Source: Epiperipatus broadwayi (taxonomy: Eukaryota; Onychophora; Udeonychophora; Euonychophora; Peripatidae). From it: a stretch of 64,000 nucleotides of DNA. The stretch covers positions 162,501 through 226,500 of the forward strand of contig JAQFVV010000284.1 in NCBI GenBank assembly GCA_028023455.1, given 5' to 3'. This document shows positions 49,333 to 62,668 of the stretch, one piece after another; the first letter of the stretch is position 1; every line of letters begins with the position of its first letter. Both the position numbers and the translations under genes were made by a program. A model generated the notes under the pieces. The model made no database searches, was not told the origin of the DNA, and saw only the letters and a list, made by a program, of their open reading frames with translations.

Positions 49333-50215
49333 TATATAGAGCCCACAAAAAAGCTCTTAATAATTTTTGCAGAATATCCCCAACTGCAGACTGGTTTCTG
49401 CTACCAACATCATTAGTGAGGTGCTATGATATTCAAGCATTAGATTAAAAATACCAGCACAAGATGAGCACTATATCTAATGTATAACTATTAAATAAAA
49501 AATCTAAACTTTTCAGACATCCATATATCTTCCAATTCAGCTATCTAACGTAAATAGCCATATAGGACTGAACTAAATTCAGATACACCATATATTAATA
49601 GTTTTATCAATATAAAATCACTAAAGCCTTAATAGTAAAAAATAGAATTACAGAAAAATTCAATTCAGAAGTCACATGATGTAATTTAATAAGCTTATAT
49701 TACAAATGTTATATATATAGAGAGTTCACAAATAAGCTTTTTCATAAGCTTTTCAGAATATCTCCAATCCCAGACCAGTTTCTGCTACTGGAATCATCAG
49801 TGAGTTCATTTGAAAGCTTTATATATAACATTTGTAATACAAGCTTATTAAATTAGGTCATGTGGCATCTGATTTGATTTTTTTTTTGTAATTTTATTTT
49901 TTGCTATTAAGAATTTGGCGATTTTATATTGCTAAAGCTATTAATATATGCTGTATTTGAACTTACTGCAGTCCCATATAGCTATTTAAGTTAGATAGCT
50001 GGATTGGCAGACATGTGGATGTCTAAAAATATCCAATTTTCTACTTAATAGTTATACATTAGATAAAGTGCTGGGCTTGTCCGGGTATTTTTAATCCAAT
50101 GTTTGAATATCCTAACACCTCACTGATGATGCCAGCAGCAGAAAACCATCTGGAGTTGGGCATATTCTGCAACGCTTGTTAGGAGCTTATTTGCGAGCTC
50201 TATATATAACATTAT
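49333..50215. mobile_element. palindromic cluster of the foldback repeat
   Basis: The left copy (49,333-49,730) is reverse-complemented at 49,830-50,215, with a third partial end (about 49,715-49,800) between them. Recurrent blocks: 'acaaataagct', 'gcagaatatctcca', 'tttctgcta', 'catcatcagtgagg', 'aaaaataccagcac', 'taactattaa', 'gacatcca'. The same blocks make up 22,741-23,032. Outer 'ttatatatagagc' and 'aagcttattaaattaggtca' motifs recur at each unit edge. The structure suggests nested or inverted insertion of one MITE-like family. Confidence 0.7.
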
Positions 50216-50252
50216 ACAAGCTTATTAAATTATGTCATATGATGTCTGAATT

Positions 50253-50283
<31 letters not shown>

Positions 50284-50726
50284 TGAACCAGATTGAATCC
50301 GATTCAATGGTGTTATTACAAATAAAGAAATTTATTAAGCTTTTAATTTTCATTAAATGTTTAAGGTTTAAATTTTATTATTATTTAAAAAGAATACATG
50401 TATCAAAATACACACACATTTATATGTAAAACGGATCATTTTAATGTTTATCGATTTATTTTAAAATAGTTTTCTTATACCACTTGTTTTCATTTTAAAT
50501 CAATTTGATTTAAAAACAAGCTGGCTAGCTAATTGCATTCCTGTTGCTTTTATTTTAATTATTGTAAACAATTCTAAAAGGGAGATTTGATTTTTATGTA
50601 GTTGTTTTTGTTTTAATAAACCCGGGTAGAATTCTTAGATTAGATTGAGCTGGAGATTAATATTTGCTCTGCCTCAGGCGTAGAATTCAACAACAAGGAA
50701 AGTGTTTTGCGGGAAATGGAGCAAGG
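50216..50726. other. AT-rich DNA upstream of the TATA-box segment
   Basis: (TA)n at 50,256-50,282 is followed by TGAACCAGATTGAATCCGAT, a possible LTR-like start, then AT-rich DNA with no ORF. Confidence 0.35.
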
Positions 50727-50735
50727 TATAAATAG
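50727..50735 (+). promoter_or_regulatory. candidate TATA box
   Basis: TATAAATAG in a local GC rise (50,640-51,060). About 1.45 kb downstream on the same strand are AATAAA signals (52,185 and 52,217), and a good splice-donor-like GAAAG|GTAACT lies near 51,065. Could drive an LTR transcript or a non-coding host RNA. Confidence 0.35.
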
Positions 50736-52430
50736 CCCCAAAAATTTGGACAGTTAGTTAATTCATTATTCGTAACTAGACAAGCTGTTTCTCAAGTGAA
50801 AGTTTATATCAGTTCGGACATTTAAATCCTTAAAGGAAATTAGCTGTTATTAAATCCTTTTTCTTACTACAAAATGACAAATACTATATGTGTTATCACC
50901 ACCTGAATGGCTTGCTAACATAACAAAAGACGGATCCCTAACTTCCAAATTTGCTTCATCTAGAAGAAGACGGAACCTCTTTACCTCTACCTTACCGCTG
51001 TCTAAGAATTTGAAATCAACTAAAATAATAGTGCGCACTCTATGTGAACATTGTTTTACTGAAAGGTAACTATTTTATTTTTTAATCTTCCCAGGGTAAA
51101 TTAATTCTCATTAAATCTCTGCTCAGTATAATCATAAATATGTATTCATAAGCTTAAGTAATCTATTTAGCCTCTATTTAATATTTGCCATGTTTTCTAG
51201 CATTTTGTAGTGTGTCTTGGCATCTTAGTTTTAAGATTCCAAGTTACTTTCAATTTTTGTTTATTGGAGAGTGACAAGTGAGTTTTATATTTTTATGCCT
51301 AAAACGTTTTATAAATGCTTTGGCAGGTGTGCATTTTATATGCTTACCTGTAATTATTTTAGTATTCAATAATTAATTTGTAAACACTGTGTTTGTGCTT
51401 TTGCAAACCTCCTAAAATCTTTTAGCTGGCGACTTTATCGTCTAATTTTCTGCAGGTGGAGATTTCGTTTTTAATATTTCTAAAAGCGGAAATTAGAATT
51501 GTTCTTCTTTGTAATTTTATAAGTCATTAGCAGAAAGATAAAATTTATCCCCTTTTAAATTACAGGTGAGCAATACTTTCGTTCTGCTAAAGTATTTAAA
51601 ACTTTTAATATTTTCATACTCCTGTGCATTCTCCGATAGATTTACTTTTGTATTTATTACTTGTGCTTTAAATTTATCAGAGTGTGTACTCAGAATTTGT
51701 TTGTAAGTTTATTTTCTTTAAATGCTGGGGCCGATGTAACTGTTTTTCTAATTATTTGCTCGTCTCCTATTGAGAACTTTAATTCTTATTTTTAGAGTTG
51801 TTTTCGCCAATCGTTTGGCTGGGATTCACCAGTTTTAATTGTTTTTCTTTCATTTTCAATCATATTTTTTGGTTATTCTTGAGATGAATCAATCACCTTT
51901 ATTTTAAATGTAATAATAGGTGCATCTAATACTGACATATGACATTTATGGGCCCATTACATTTTTTGGACCTCAAAAAGCTCATTGGCTCTGGTTTCGT
52001 TGATTTGTTTCAAGAGCGTATTGTTTAAATATCTGAAAGTGATCACTAATGTTTGGGTGAATCCTCTGCTGAATGAAATTTGCTTCCTCCCTTTATAATT
52101 TGTTTATTAGAGAATCAGTAGATCTGCCAGAGCATTGCCTTCGTATTTCTGGTACATGCCTGAGTTAATACTATTTATTGTGTCAATAAATTATACTTCA
52201 TAATTTATTTTCTCTTAATAAAATTTTGTTAAATATGTTTAAACTTAATTTGGCTGGCGTTTGTCTTTGTGCTTTTTGTCTCAATTGTCTAAACAATTTA
52301 AGATCTTTTGATTCTCCCTGAGTCTAGTCGACACAAACCATCATCATCATCTATTCTGATCACAGTAAACAAATTTTCCAGACATGTAGTAATCTGGTGG
52401 CACCCTCTGTATCAGAATAGATTGAGTATT
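50736..52430 (+). other. possible solo LTR / transcription unit, no protein identified
   Basis: A segment of higher complexity than its surroundings, running from the TATA box through AATAAA at 52,217 to a hairpin (TCTATTCTGAT at 52,350, inverted at 52,411) that encloses TGGTGGCACCC (52,395), a primer-site-like string. The layout resembles R-U5-PBS of an LTR element, but no second LTR or coding region follows. A 62-codon minus opening at 50,850-51,038 (FRLLLDEANLEVRDPSF) has reasonable composition but no recognised family. Confidence 0.3.
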
Positions 52431-53541
52431 CAGTATAATATATATAGTGATCTTCTGGTTTGGCACCAGAAATAATATTTATAATTGTGTACTCTTATAT
52501 CAGTAACATCTGATATTATATTACTTTTAAAAAAATGAATTAATGCGAAATTTAAATTTTTTATTTATTTATGATTTAAAATAATGATTAGAAGTATTTA
52601 TAGGTGAAATTTAAAATTTATTAGATGTTTGGTGGCTTACTTTAGGGTATAATTAATGATGAGATAGGGGGTGGCTTGTTATAAACATAGTCAGGTCAGT
52701 TTGAGTTGGTGCTAATTTGTTTTGTTTGTTCACAAATAAATAGTTAGAGTTGTTTTGAGTAATTTTCTGGTTCATTTGCTTTACACATTTTAATTTATAG
52801 AATAAACAGGGAAGTATGTTTCACTCATCATCATTAAAATAGCCATTTAGTCATATCAGTTTAGTGACTAGAGTGCATTGTTAGTAAATATTCATGTATG
52901 TCAATATCATTATTCAACTTCATTTTTCATTCATATGTTTCATTAAATCATTAGATATCACATTTTATACCCAATTATTTAATTTCATAGATAATAGTAT
53001 TTAAAACCAGCTTAATTACATTTTAAGTGAATTAATTGAGCATTGAAAAAATATTTTATTTATTAAAACAATTGATGTTAGTTTTATTCTGTTGTTTTAA
53101 AAGTACAGAATATTTTATACTTAATTCAACTAAATATTAATATTTCTTTTATTTATTTAAAAGACAGAATATTTTTTTCCCCACTTATTTTTTTTTTTTA
53201 ACAAAAGTTTCTTGCATAAATTAAATCGTTTTCTGTCTGTTGGCCTTTGAACTTTCAGATCTTGACTATTGGATAAGAGAAATTATGAAGTAATCTTTAA
53301 AAAAAAAACTATAAAAATGATTGCCACTACAATTAACTGCACTGCACTGCACTCCACTTCTCCACTCCTACATTTTGACCTTCTGACTACTAGGCCAGCT
53401 ACAAACTACTAAAGGTCTTTCCATACGTTTCAATTTTAAACAAAGTTTAATAGTATAATTTTTCTCTTCCGAAATTCAAGCTGAAAGTAACATATTTTAT
53501 TGTTGCAAAAATGTGTTTACTTAAACTAAACTAAAGATACA
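52431..53541. other. unassigned AT-rich DNA
   Basis: Short (CTGCA)n at about 53,336-53,352. No ORF or element recognised. Confidence 0.4.
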
Positions 53542-53871
53542 TTGGTTTTATCATTGGATGGCTATTTAAATTCTTCAACTGTCATCAAGGATGCATGTAA
53601 GTGCCTATATATTATATTATTTAAATTTAAATTGCTACTGTTGAAATTAAAAATAGAAATGAATATTAGTATTATAAATTTGCCTAATTTAAACTTGAAA
53701 TTAAATGGAACAGAAGAAAAAAGAATGTGTGTTTACTTGTTAGAAATATTTTTCACAAGTTTTAATTATATTTTTAAGGGAATAATTGCAGAACTGTTAT
53801 TAAACATTCTCAGAACTCTTTCTAAAAAGTTTTATGCTAATTATAAAAGAAAATTTAAAGAACAAGTATGA
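53542..53871 (+). other. 109-codon ORF, unknown
   Basis: Opens MVLSLDGYLNSSTVIKDACK and ends KRKFKEQV. Leu/Ile/Lys/Asn-rich as expected from AT-rich DNA, with two weakly hydrophobic stretches and no motif. Longest open frame in the window not explained by a repeat or retroelement, but such a length is unremarkable for chance at this base composition. Confidence 0.15.
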
Positions 53872-55355
53872 ATTGTTTAATTTTATCTCCATTATTGTTG
53901 GAACATTTCTGTAACTATTTTGTTCTTACTTATTTAAAAATATACAGGATTAAATGTGCAAAGTGAAATGTTGTTCATATTTACCTGTTTACAAACTAAT
54001 AGGAGAAATGAATTTATTAAAATAGACGAATTATATAACTTTGTATTATTAAATGCATTCCTCACTCATTGTGAAACTTTTCTGTTTAAAAATATTGCTA
54101 GTGAATTCATTTATACAAATATTATTAGCTAAAATATATTGCTTAACTAGAATGTCTTTAAAAAAATAAAATAATATGTCTGAATGTCCTTGAAAAAAAG
54201 TACTCCTTTATTTGCGTCATTAAAATATTTTGCTTAATTAACTGAATTCCTCATATCACGTCAACAGCAATTCATCAGCTGATAGTTGAGAACATTGAAT
54301 TTGCTTTTATGAATTTAAATAATATTGTTTTGTTTTGTCCTGCAAGAAATGTGTTTGTGATATATGTATTTGTCAGTATTGATATTTGCATGAATAAATA
54401 ATTATTATTCATTTTGAAGAAATGACCAAGGAATGTTATTCAAAAACTATTAATAAACTTTTCGTTACAATTAAGAAGAAAGAAGAAAAGAACTTTATTA
54501 TTATTTAATAGTATTTTAGTTAGTTAGTGCTAATTTAAGAAATGTTTTATTATATGTATTATTATATTTTTGTTCCACTAGAACGTCTCATCAAATGTAT
54601 GATAAAGGAAAATCATACAAGATATTTTATTATTATTATTTTAATATAAGTTTGGCCATGTGTTAGTAACACATGTGCGCTTGATAAACAGATGGAAGAA
54701 TTCATTTATAGTTTAAAAGGGGTAAACCATTATTGTGAAAGAGCTTCATTATATTAAATCCCATCGTATATATTTTTTTTTATAGATTAGAAAACCATTA
54801 TTTTCAATAATTATTTCAACTATAATATACAGCTTTATTATTTATCTAAGTTCAATTTACTTTAGATGTGTGCTAATTTAAATGCACTATATAAAAAAAT
54901 ATTTTGTCTTGCTTGCCAATAAATTATTGCTTTATTTTCTAACTGTTATTAGAATGTTACCAAGTCCTAAATATTATCAAATATGAAATATTTATTCTTT
55001 ATCACTTTATGAATTAGTAACTAATATTTTAATAGTAGTTATTTTCCACTGTGATTTTAAATGGTCTGTGTATCATTATGCTTATACATGTGTGTGTCCA
55101 GTATTAAACTTAGCTATAATATGTTAATTGCAAGTGCAAATATTATATAATCAATCAGTTTCGGAGGAAGGAGATTGTCAATTGTTTGGAAGGATTAGTG
55201 ATTTATTTAAGAGAATTATTGTTCTTGTTACATTTGAATGGAAAAGTATTTTTGTGGCTATATGCAATGTTTTATAATATTTATTAGATTGAGTAAGCTC
55301 TCCTCTTTTGTTATTTAAATCTTTAAACATGGGTAGATTGCCTAGTGTAGTAGGC
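53872..55355. other. unassigned AT-rich DNA
   Basis: Nothing supportable seen. Confidence 0.4.
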
Positions 55356-55530
55356 ATGGGATCAAGTAATCTTTTATTTTCTGTGTATTGAAATGTTTTA
55401 ATAGGAGTAGATGGAATCCTCTAGTTGTGATATTACTTATGGGATCGAGTCATCCCTTATTTTCTGTGTATTAAAATGTTTTTGATAGGAGTAGATGGAA
55501 TCCTCCAGTTTTGATGATATTTATTATGAA
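55356..55530. repeat. ~87-bp tandem duplication
   Basis: Two units share 'atgggatc(a/g)agt', 'ttattttctgtgtatt', 'aaatgtttt' and 'ataggagtagatggaatcct' in order, with a few differences. Confidence 0.88.
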
Positions 55531-56139
55531 TTAAAGTATCTGAAGTTGAATATATTATCCATTTGTTTATTTGGTGAAGAGATTTATTCCCACCAGTTTA
55601 GTTAGTCTCAGAAGTAGACTTGAAAGTTATTGTGTTGATATTTATCTGAATTGAATTGTTATATTATAGCCAAGTGCCAGATAACTTATTGATTAAAGAA
55701 GAATAAAGGCAGAATAGATTTTCTTACAAAACAACTGTAACACCCTTAGTAATTAAAGCTTAATTGACCTTTGCTATTGTCCATATTGTGATCATATTTT
55801 AACTTCACAAGCAAACTGATTAGATTGATTAGATTGTTTAGAATTAATTATTTATTCTTTGACACACATCATAATACAGACCCATGTATAAAGTGTTATT
55901 TGGAAAGAAGAAAAAATCCATTATTAATGTATAATTTAAATTATCATTTTCAAATATTTTATAGTGATCATTTAGATTTCACGTCATTAATTTTAGCATT
56001 CAATCATCATTTGATTAAGTAAGCAGGCAAATATAAAACATACTTAATGAATAGAATTGTTATTTCTATTTTGGCAAAATAATAAAAGTATAGTTATGTA
56101 ATGGAATAGTTTATTTCAGTGTTGTAAAGGCAAAATATA

Positions 56140-56290
56140 TTAATTAGTGATATTCTTTATTTTATTTTGCAAGACATGGTTTTATAAGAATATATTGATT
56201 AATGTAATTCTTTATGTTATTTTGCAAGATATAATTTTATGAGAATGTGTTAAAGTAATGGAGCTATTTATTCATTTTGCAAAACCTAGT
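56140..56290. repeat. diverged ~60-bp tandem array
   Basis: Three units marked by 'ttattttgcaagacat', 'ttattttgcaagatat' and 'ttcattttgcaaaacc', with 'ttataagaatat' / 'ttatgagaatgt' between them. Confidence 0.7.
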
Positions 56291-57106
56291 TGATGTTATT
56301 CTTAGGTTTCAAACTCCTTTATTTTAGTTATCTTTACTGTGCATTTGAAGTAAAATGCAAAATATTAATTTTATTTTATAGCATAATTAGAATATCTAAT
56401 CCATTTTTTGTCTTAGATTTATTAATTTGATGGATAAATAAGTATTATAAAACCAAATTTTGAATAAAAGATAAATTTTGTAGTGGATTAATAGGAGCAC
56501 AAGGTTATATTTTTCAGCTTTATAAGTATCAGAAGAAGCTGATAACTAAAAAAACCATTTCCTTTATAATAAATATATGGTTTTGTTTTGGGTTTATTAT
56601 TTGATATTACAAATATCAGTTGTTCACAAACCTATCCAGATGTTTGGATAGATAAAATGTGTAATTTTGAAATTCAAGAGCATACTATGTTATTATTATT
56701 ATTAAAATTGTGAAATAGATTAAATGTTTGTTTAGTTATTTTCTTGCTTGATTAATAAATATGTTATTACTCCAAATTTGTATTTAGAATTTTTTTATAA
56801 CATTCATTCGTTGTTTCATATTTCCACACATGTTCACACATTTATTTTATTTAATGTGACATAATTGTATTTTCATTTAATTATGATAAATATCCAAATA
56901 TGATGATATTGATTTCCTTGATCCAAACACTGTATGAGATGCCAATTATCTACTGATTGTCTTAAAAGGTTTTATTATTTAGTAACTGTTTAGATGATGA
57001 ATTGAAATCAAAATGTACCCGATTTATTTCATTATCTAACTGCCATTATTTAGTTAGGATATTTCTTGGTTTGTATTATTATTTTCATAGTATTAAATAG
57101 TAGTAT
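56291..57106. other. unassigned AT-rich DNA
   Basis: Nothing supportable seen. Confidence 0.4.
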
Positions 57107-57107
57107 T

Positions 57108-57174
<67 letters not shown>
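57107..57174. repeat. (GA)n microsatellite
   Basis: About 33 GA units with a single T interruption near 57,122. Confidence 0.97.
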
Positions 57175-57177
<3 letters not shown>

Positions 57178-57652
57178 AGATTTAGCCATACCATTAGTTA
57201 ATTCCCTGAGATCTTTAATATTTAATTCAGATCAAATAATAAATTCAGTTAATTATATTATATTAGTGCAATTAAAAATTTAGTAATGATAGGTTTAGTT
57301 TGAGTTTAGATCCAGTTAGTTATACATTACAGTTTCTAAAATAATATTTTTTTTTAGTTATTTGTGTAATTTTCAGTGCATACAGATGATTAGAGGAGGT
57401 AAAATATAGATTATAATTAGTTAATTTTAGCTGGTAGAATTTTACCAATTTAATTTTATTTAGCATAGAACTTGATAGATGTTTTATTCCTATTAATTAT
57501 AATATTTTCTCCCACATCTAATGTACATTGTACACCTCATACACCTCTGCATCCCTTAACTTAGTTAGTTTAAGGTGAAACTTTAATTAAGAGCCTTATG
57601 AGTAAATTTAGGATAAAGTTAGATTGATAGTTTATTCTACAATCCATAGAAT

Positions 57653-57731
57653 TGGCGCCCCTGGGTAATTGTTAGTGTTGGTGATCGGGTGTGAGGGTTT
57701 CAATATATATATATATATATTGTACCCTCAC
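57653..57731 (+). other. primer-site-like motif and nearby (TA)n hairpin
   Basis: TGGCGCCCCTGGG at 57,653 matches the start of the common TGGCGCCC primer-binding site. Thirty bases on, GTGAGGGT (57,691) and ACCCTCAC (57,724-57,731) pair across TCAATATA...TATATTG. This may be a retrotransposon leader edge, or two element ends facing across (TA)n. No LTR pair or Gag was found, so not called as an element. Confidence 0.3.
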
Positions 57732-57879
57732 TTCCGTATATAGGGCACAATATATATATACACACACATACAACAAATCTTAAGTATATTCCAAATAACG
57801 GTAAATGACTTATAATAGAAATAAAAAATCATAGAGAAATATATTTGATTATATTCATAATCATTTTCAACTCAATTCA

Positions 57880-58289
57880 AATTTCAAAATGGAATCATTT
57901 ACTACTGACCATAAGCACATGTCATATTGTTGTATCTACTAATAAAAATTGATTCCTTAATTTTTCTCTTTTCATTGTCTCTTTCTTGACCTAAAATTTC
58001 TATCTTTTTTATATCAAAATCAAATTTAAAATTACTTTTCCTATCTTGATCATAAAAACAGATTCAGTATATAACTTCATTTTATTATTTCAATCACTAG
58101 ATATATGCACATCATTCAAAACTCTTTTATACAATAATTTATGCTCTTTAATTGTCTTCTCTATATTACACCTAGACTCCCCCACATATGATAAGTTACA
58201 CCTACAAACAATTGTATTACTCAAATTATTTATTTCTGACCTATCTTTTGAATTATTATCCATAAAATGAAACATTATATATGCCATCT
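57880..58289 (-). pseudogene. Penelope-like GIY-YIG endonuclease fragment
   Basis: The open part (58,287-58,090, 65 codons) contains C28-x-C30, Y34-V-G36-E-S38 and R39-x8-EH (residue 49), followed by KLLYKRVLNDVH. This is the YVG/R/EH signature of the GIY-YIG domain that ends Penelope-like proteins and cuts target DNA. Downstream minus-strand text to about 57,890 (KRKIKESIFIS) fits the C-terminal tail but is out of frame. No Penelope RT is adjacent; instead the RTE reverse transcriptase ends within a few bases upstream, so the join is an insertion boundary. Confidence 0.65.
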
Positions 58290-59420
58290 ATTATCATCTC
58301 TTTTAGCAATATGTCTAGCCCAATTCCACTTCAGACTTTTAATTTTTTTCAATGAGGTCAGTAACATCTGTTTCTTCTCTTACACATATATTGTTTTCGA
58401 TCTCTTCTTGTTATATACAACTTTTAGTGGTCTGAAGTCTCTGTATTGGTCTTCTATTAAGTGTCCTAGTCTCAGATCCATAAGTAAGAACTGGTTAAAC
58501 ACATTTATAAAAACCTTCCTTTTCAAACACATGGGTATATTTTCTTTTAGTATCATGTTATTTCTACCAAAAGCACTCCAACCAAGTTTAATTCATGATT
58601 AATTTCATTCATTATATTTTCATGTGTATTAATAATCTGACCAAGGAATTTTTAACTGGCAACTTCTTCTAACTCATCATAATCGATTTTTATTTTCATA
58701 GTTTGGGAAAATCCATTAAACATTACTTTAGTCTGATAATCCCTGCAACACTCCCTGCAGCTATAAAGCATTATTTTCAAAAACAACTACATCATCTGCA
58801 AAATCTAAATGACTTAAATAATCTCCATTTACCTTCACTCCTTTAGATTCCCATTTTAATCCACAAAATACTTCTTGCAGCACTGTTGTAAAACGTTTTA
58901 GAATTATTGAATCACCCTGTCTTACACCCTTCTCAATGTTGGCTTTTCTAGTATTATTAGGTAATCTGATTGTTGCTGTTGCATTTTATAAACATTTTTT
59001 AAAATATGACAATGTCCTGGATCAATACCTTGATGATCCAATGCTTTAATCACTGATGAAATGTTTATAGAATCAAATGACTTTTAATAATCTACAAATC
59101 CAAATCATAATGGCAACTCATATTCATTTGTCTTTTCTATAACTTCTCTCAATATCTGGATATGATCTACTGTATGAAAACCATTTTTAAATCCAGCTCG
59201 TTTTCTTGATTGGTGGAAATCCAATGTTTTCTGTAGACAAGTTGTAATTATCTTGGTAAAAGTTTTATATAAAACTGATAAAAGGCTGATAAGTTTGTAA
59301 TTTCTAATATCTTCTTTATCACTCTTTTTAAATATTAATATTAATAATGCATTTTTCCAATCATCTGGTACACCTTTACCATTAAGACATTTGGTGTATA
59401 ACTTAGCTAATTTTTTAGGT
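58290..59420 (-). pseudogene. RTE-clade LINE reverse transcriptase, decayed
   Basis: Minus-strand reading in order: LAKLYTKCLNGKGVPDDW (about 59,400), NYKLISLLSVLYKTFTKI, a FDSI block, KGVRQGDSI (about 58,915), then HLDFADDVVVFENNAL with the catalytic FADD at 58,791-58,803, and at the end LKWNWARHIAKRDD (about 58,337-58,295). These are the fingers, palm and C-terminal strings of RTE-type reverse transcriptases, which copy LINE RNA at the nicked target. Several stops and frame changes; no endonuclease upstream. The catalytic aspartates are still readable but the gene is dead. Plus-strand openings at 58,046-58,602 are shadows. Confidence 0.85.
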
Positions 59421-59422
59421 AG

Positions 59423-61790
59423 CTACATTTTCTTCATACTTATTGCAACCACTTTACCTCCCCAAAATAATCTAGCAGCAAGGGAATTAATTTTATTGGA
59501 AAAGGTTTTGGTGATCTTAATAATTGGTAAGTAATAATTAATCTTAGTCATGATCTTCATATTTAAGAGCCTGACCTTCCCTTGTAATGAGAGGTATACT
59601 GTAGATAGGCATTTAGTGAGGGAATCTGTAGCTTCAATAATATCATTTTGAATCTGTTTAGACAAGTCTGTATATGACTTGAAGATAGAATAACCAAGAA
59701 ATTTCTGTGATTGGTCTGTAAACTTTGTGTTTATTGTTTTCCCACTGCAGATCATCGAAACTGCAGATTTTGCAGGGTTAATGCTTAAACTAGATATTTC
59801 TGAGAACTGATCCAAAATGCTGTACAACTGTGCTAAATATTTAGGTGATGGCAAATATATGTGGACATTATCCATGTAAGCTACCGATTTTATTTGCTTG
59901 CCTAATCTGGGAATATGAACTTCAGGTAGTTGTTTATCTATGGCTTCAATAGTGGATCTATGTAACTGATAAACAGGAGAGTACTGAGGGATAAACCTTG
60001 GGGAATGGAAGTTTCTGGTTTGAAGGTATGTGATAAATTATCATTAAGTGTGATGGCAATTTCTCTATTACACAAAAGGTTTTCAATGATTTATATAGTG
60101 AATTTTGATCATTAAGGATTTGGAGAAGTTTATATATCTTGATAGAATCAAAGGCTGATGTTATATCTAGCTGCATGGCAATAGGTGTTTGCTTTCTGTT
60201 ATGCCTAATATAATCTATTATAATTTGAACTTGGCCTATGGCTAAGATTGGGAATAAGCCTTTCTTTGCAAATTGAAAAGGTGGGATATGCTGTATTATT
60301 ATTTTGTCTTTAATGACTGATTCTTTGACCTTGATTAGAAGTGGGTACATTGATATCAGCCATATATTTTGTAATATCTGTAGTTCATTTTTTTAGAAAG
60401 GGAACTAAGGCAATAGGATATAAATGAGGACTTGTTCTTTTTGCTTCAGCAAGATTATCAATCACTTTCATTAGAATTGTGTTTGAGAAGTTGATAAGAT
60501 GTTCCAGAATAAAGTGTGTTATACCATGCAGCCCAGGATGCATGTTGTCCAGCATAAATAGCAATTTAGATTTCAAAATTTCTTCAGTGATTCCATAATC
60601 TTCTGTACTTGCTGTCTCCTTTCAGCCCAGATCAAAAATTTCTTGTCCACACTGTAATTTTTGTTCAAAGAATGATCATATTTCCCTAAGCATCAGCATG
60701 CCTACCAGTGAATATCCAGCCATTTCTAATAAATTTGGAGTAGGAGGTTTCCTTACCGCTCCAAATGCCCAGTGAAGGTAACCTCTGGTCCAGCAATGCT
60801 GTTCAGCAAGGTATATTTTAGCTCTTTTAATAGAAATATATTCAGCCAAAGCCTTTTCTTTAGTTTTGTACTGCTGCTTTTTTGCAAGGATATCATCAAT
60901 TGAATGGGATCTTGAGTTGATAAATTTAATACCATTTCTTATATCATCTAGATACTTGAGGAGAGCCAGTGGTCCTTTTCTAATGCAGGAATTGTGCTTA
61001 GTCAATGTTTGAAGAATGCCAATGAAGGCAAATCAAACTACTTCAGTGGGTCTATTTAGAATATTTATCTTATGGAAGTAAATATAAGCCTCTGATGGAA
61101 TGACTTCTGTGGTAGTTGATTTAGTCAACATTCTTAATGTGCTATTTTGGGAAGCAATGATACTGCCTGTTGCTTCAATTTGTATTGTCAGAGCAAGGTG
61201 GGTCTGAAAAGGCAACATGTTCTAAGACTGCTGCTATCTTGAAGTGAATGTCTGGAGTATAGAACAAGAGATCTATCAAGGATCAGAACTTTTTAGTATA
61301 GTGTGAATAGGAATTACAAGCAAGATGACCATCCCCACCATTACAGTTCTGTTTATTTGATGAATATAGCTTTTGTTAAATTGTGAATATGTAATATTAA
61401 AATCTTCTAAGATTAATGTTGGGCAATTGTTGCTGGCCATGGTCATATTAATAAAATTAATTATCCTGAAGAGAGAGTGGATGGAATTGCTGGAATATAC
61501 GGAGATAAGGTTTATTGTTATATTTTGGTAGGTTAGGTTGATTGTTAAGATGTTAGAATCAATATGTATTATTCTAAATTTATTAAGTGGGAGTTTATTA
61601 TTAATTAATATCCCAACTCTACTAGCAGCCATGAGATTAGTAGATAGATGTATATAACCTAATTTGTTAAGTCTTTCTGTGATTCTTGCATCAGATTTGA
61701 TATGATATTTTGTTTCTCCCATGCAAAGGATATGTGGATTATTAATTTTTATCCAATGTTCGATGGCACAAACTCATTGATGTTTTGTTA
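59423..61790 (-). pseudogene. LINE ORF2: APE endonuclease plus reverse transcriptase
   Basis: Minus-strand order is that of ORF2. About 61,790-61,276 is the endonuclease: IEHWIKINNPHILCMGETKY, then RVGILINNKLPLN, ITINLISVYSSN and LILEDFNI (GDFN equivalent, G replaced by E). 61,270-60,590 is a broken linker. 60,576-59,958 is RT: MHPGLHGITHFIL, then QTPIAMQLDITSAFDSI, which contains the first catalytic aspartate. 59,875-59,423 covers the palm-thumb end (SLSINPAKSA, KFLGYSIF, PIIKITKTF, ARLFWGG). The second catalytic motif near 59,880 appears degraded to YMDNV, where Y-x-D-D is usual. At least six breaks. Clade unclear; different from the RTE copy that abuts it at about 59,421. Confidence 0.85.

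Positions 61791-62668
<878 letters not shown>

Noticed and set aside
58046-58602. Plus-strand ORFs of 74 and 111 codons
   Set aside because: They lie opposite the better-supported RTE reverse transcriptase and Penelope frames on the minus strand.
60676-61218. Separate small genes on the minus strand
   Set aside because: They are the broken linker between endonuclease and RT of the same LINE ORF2.
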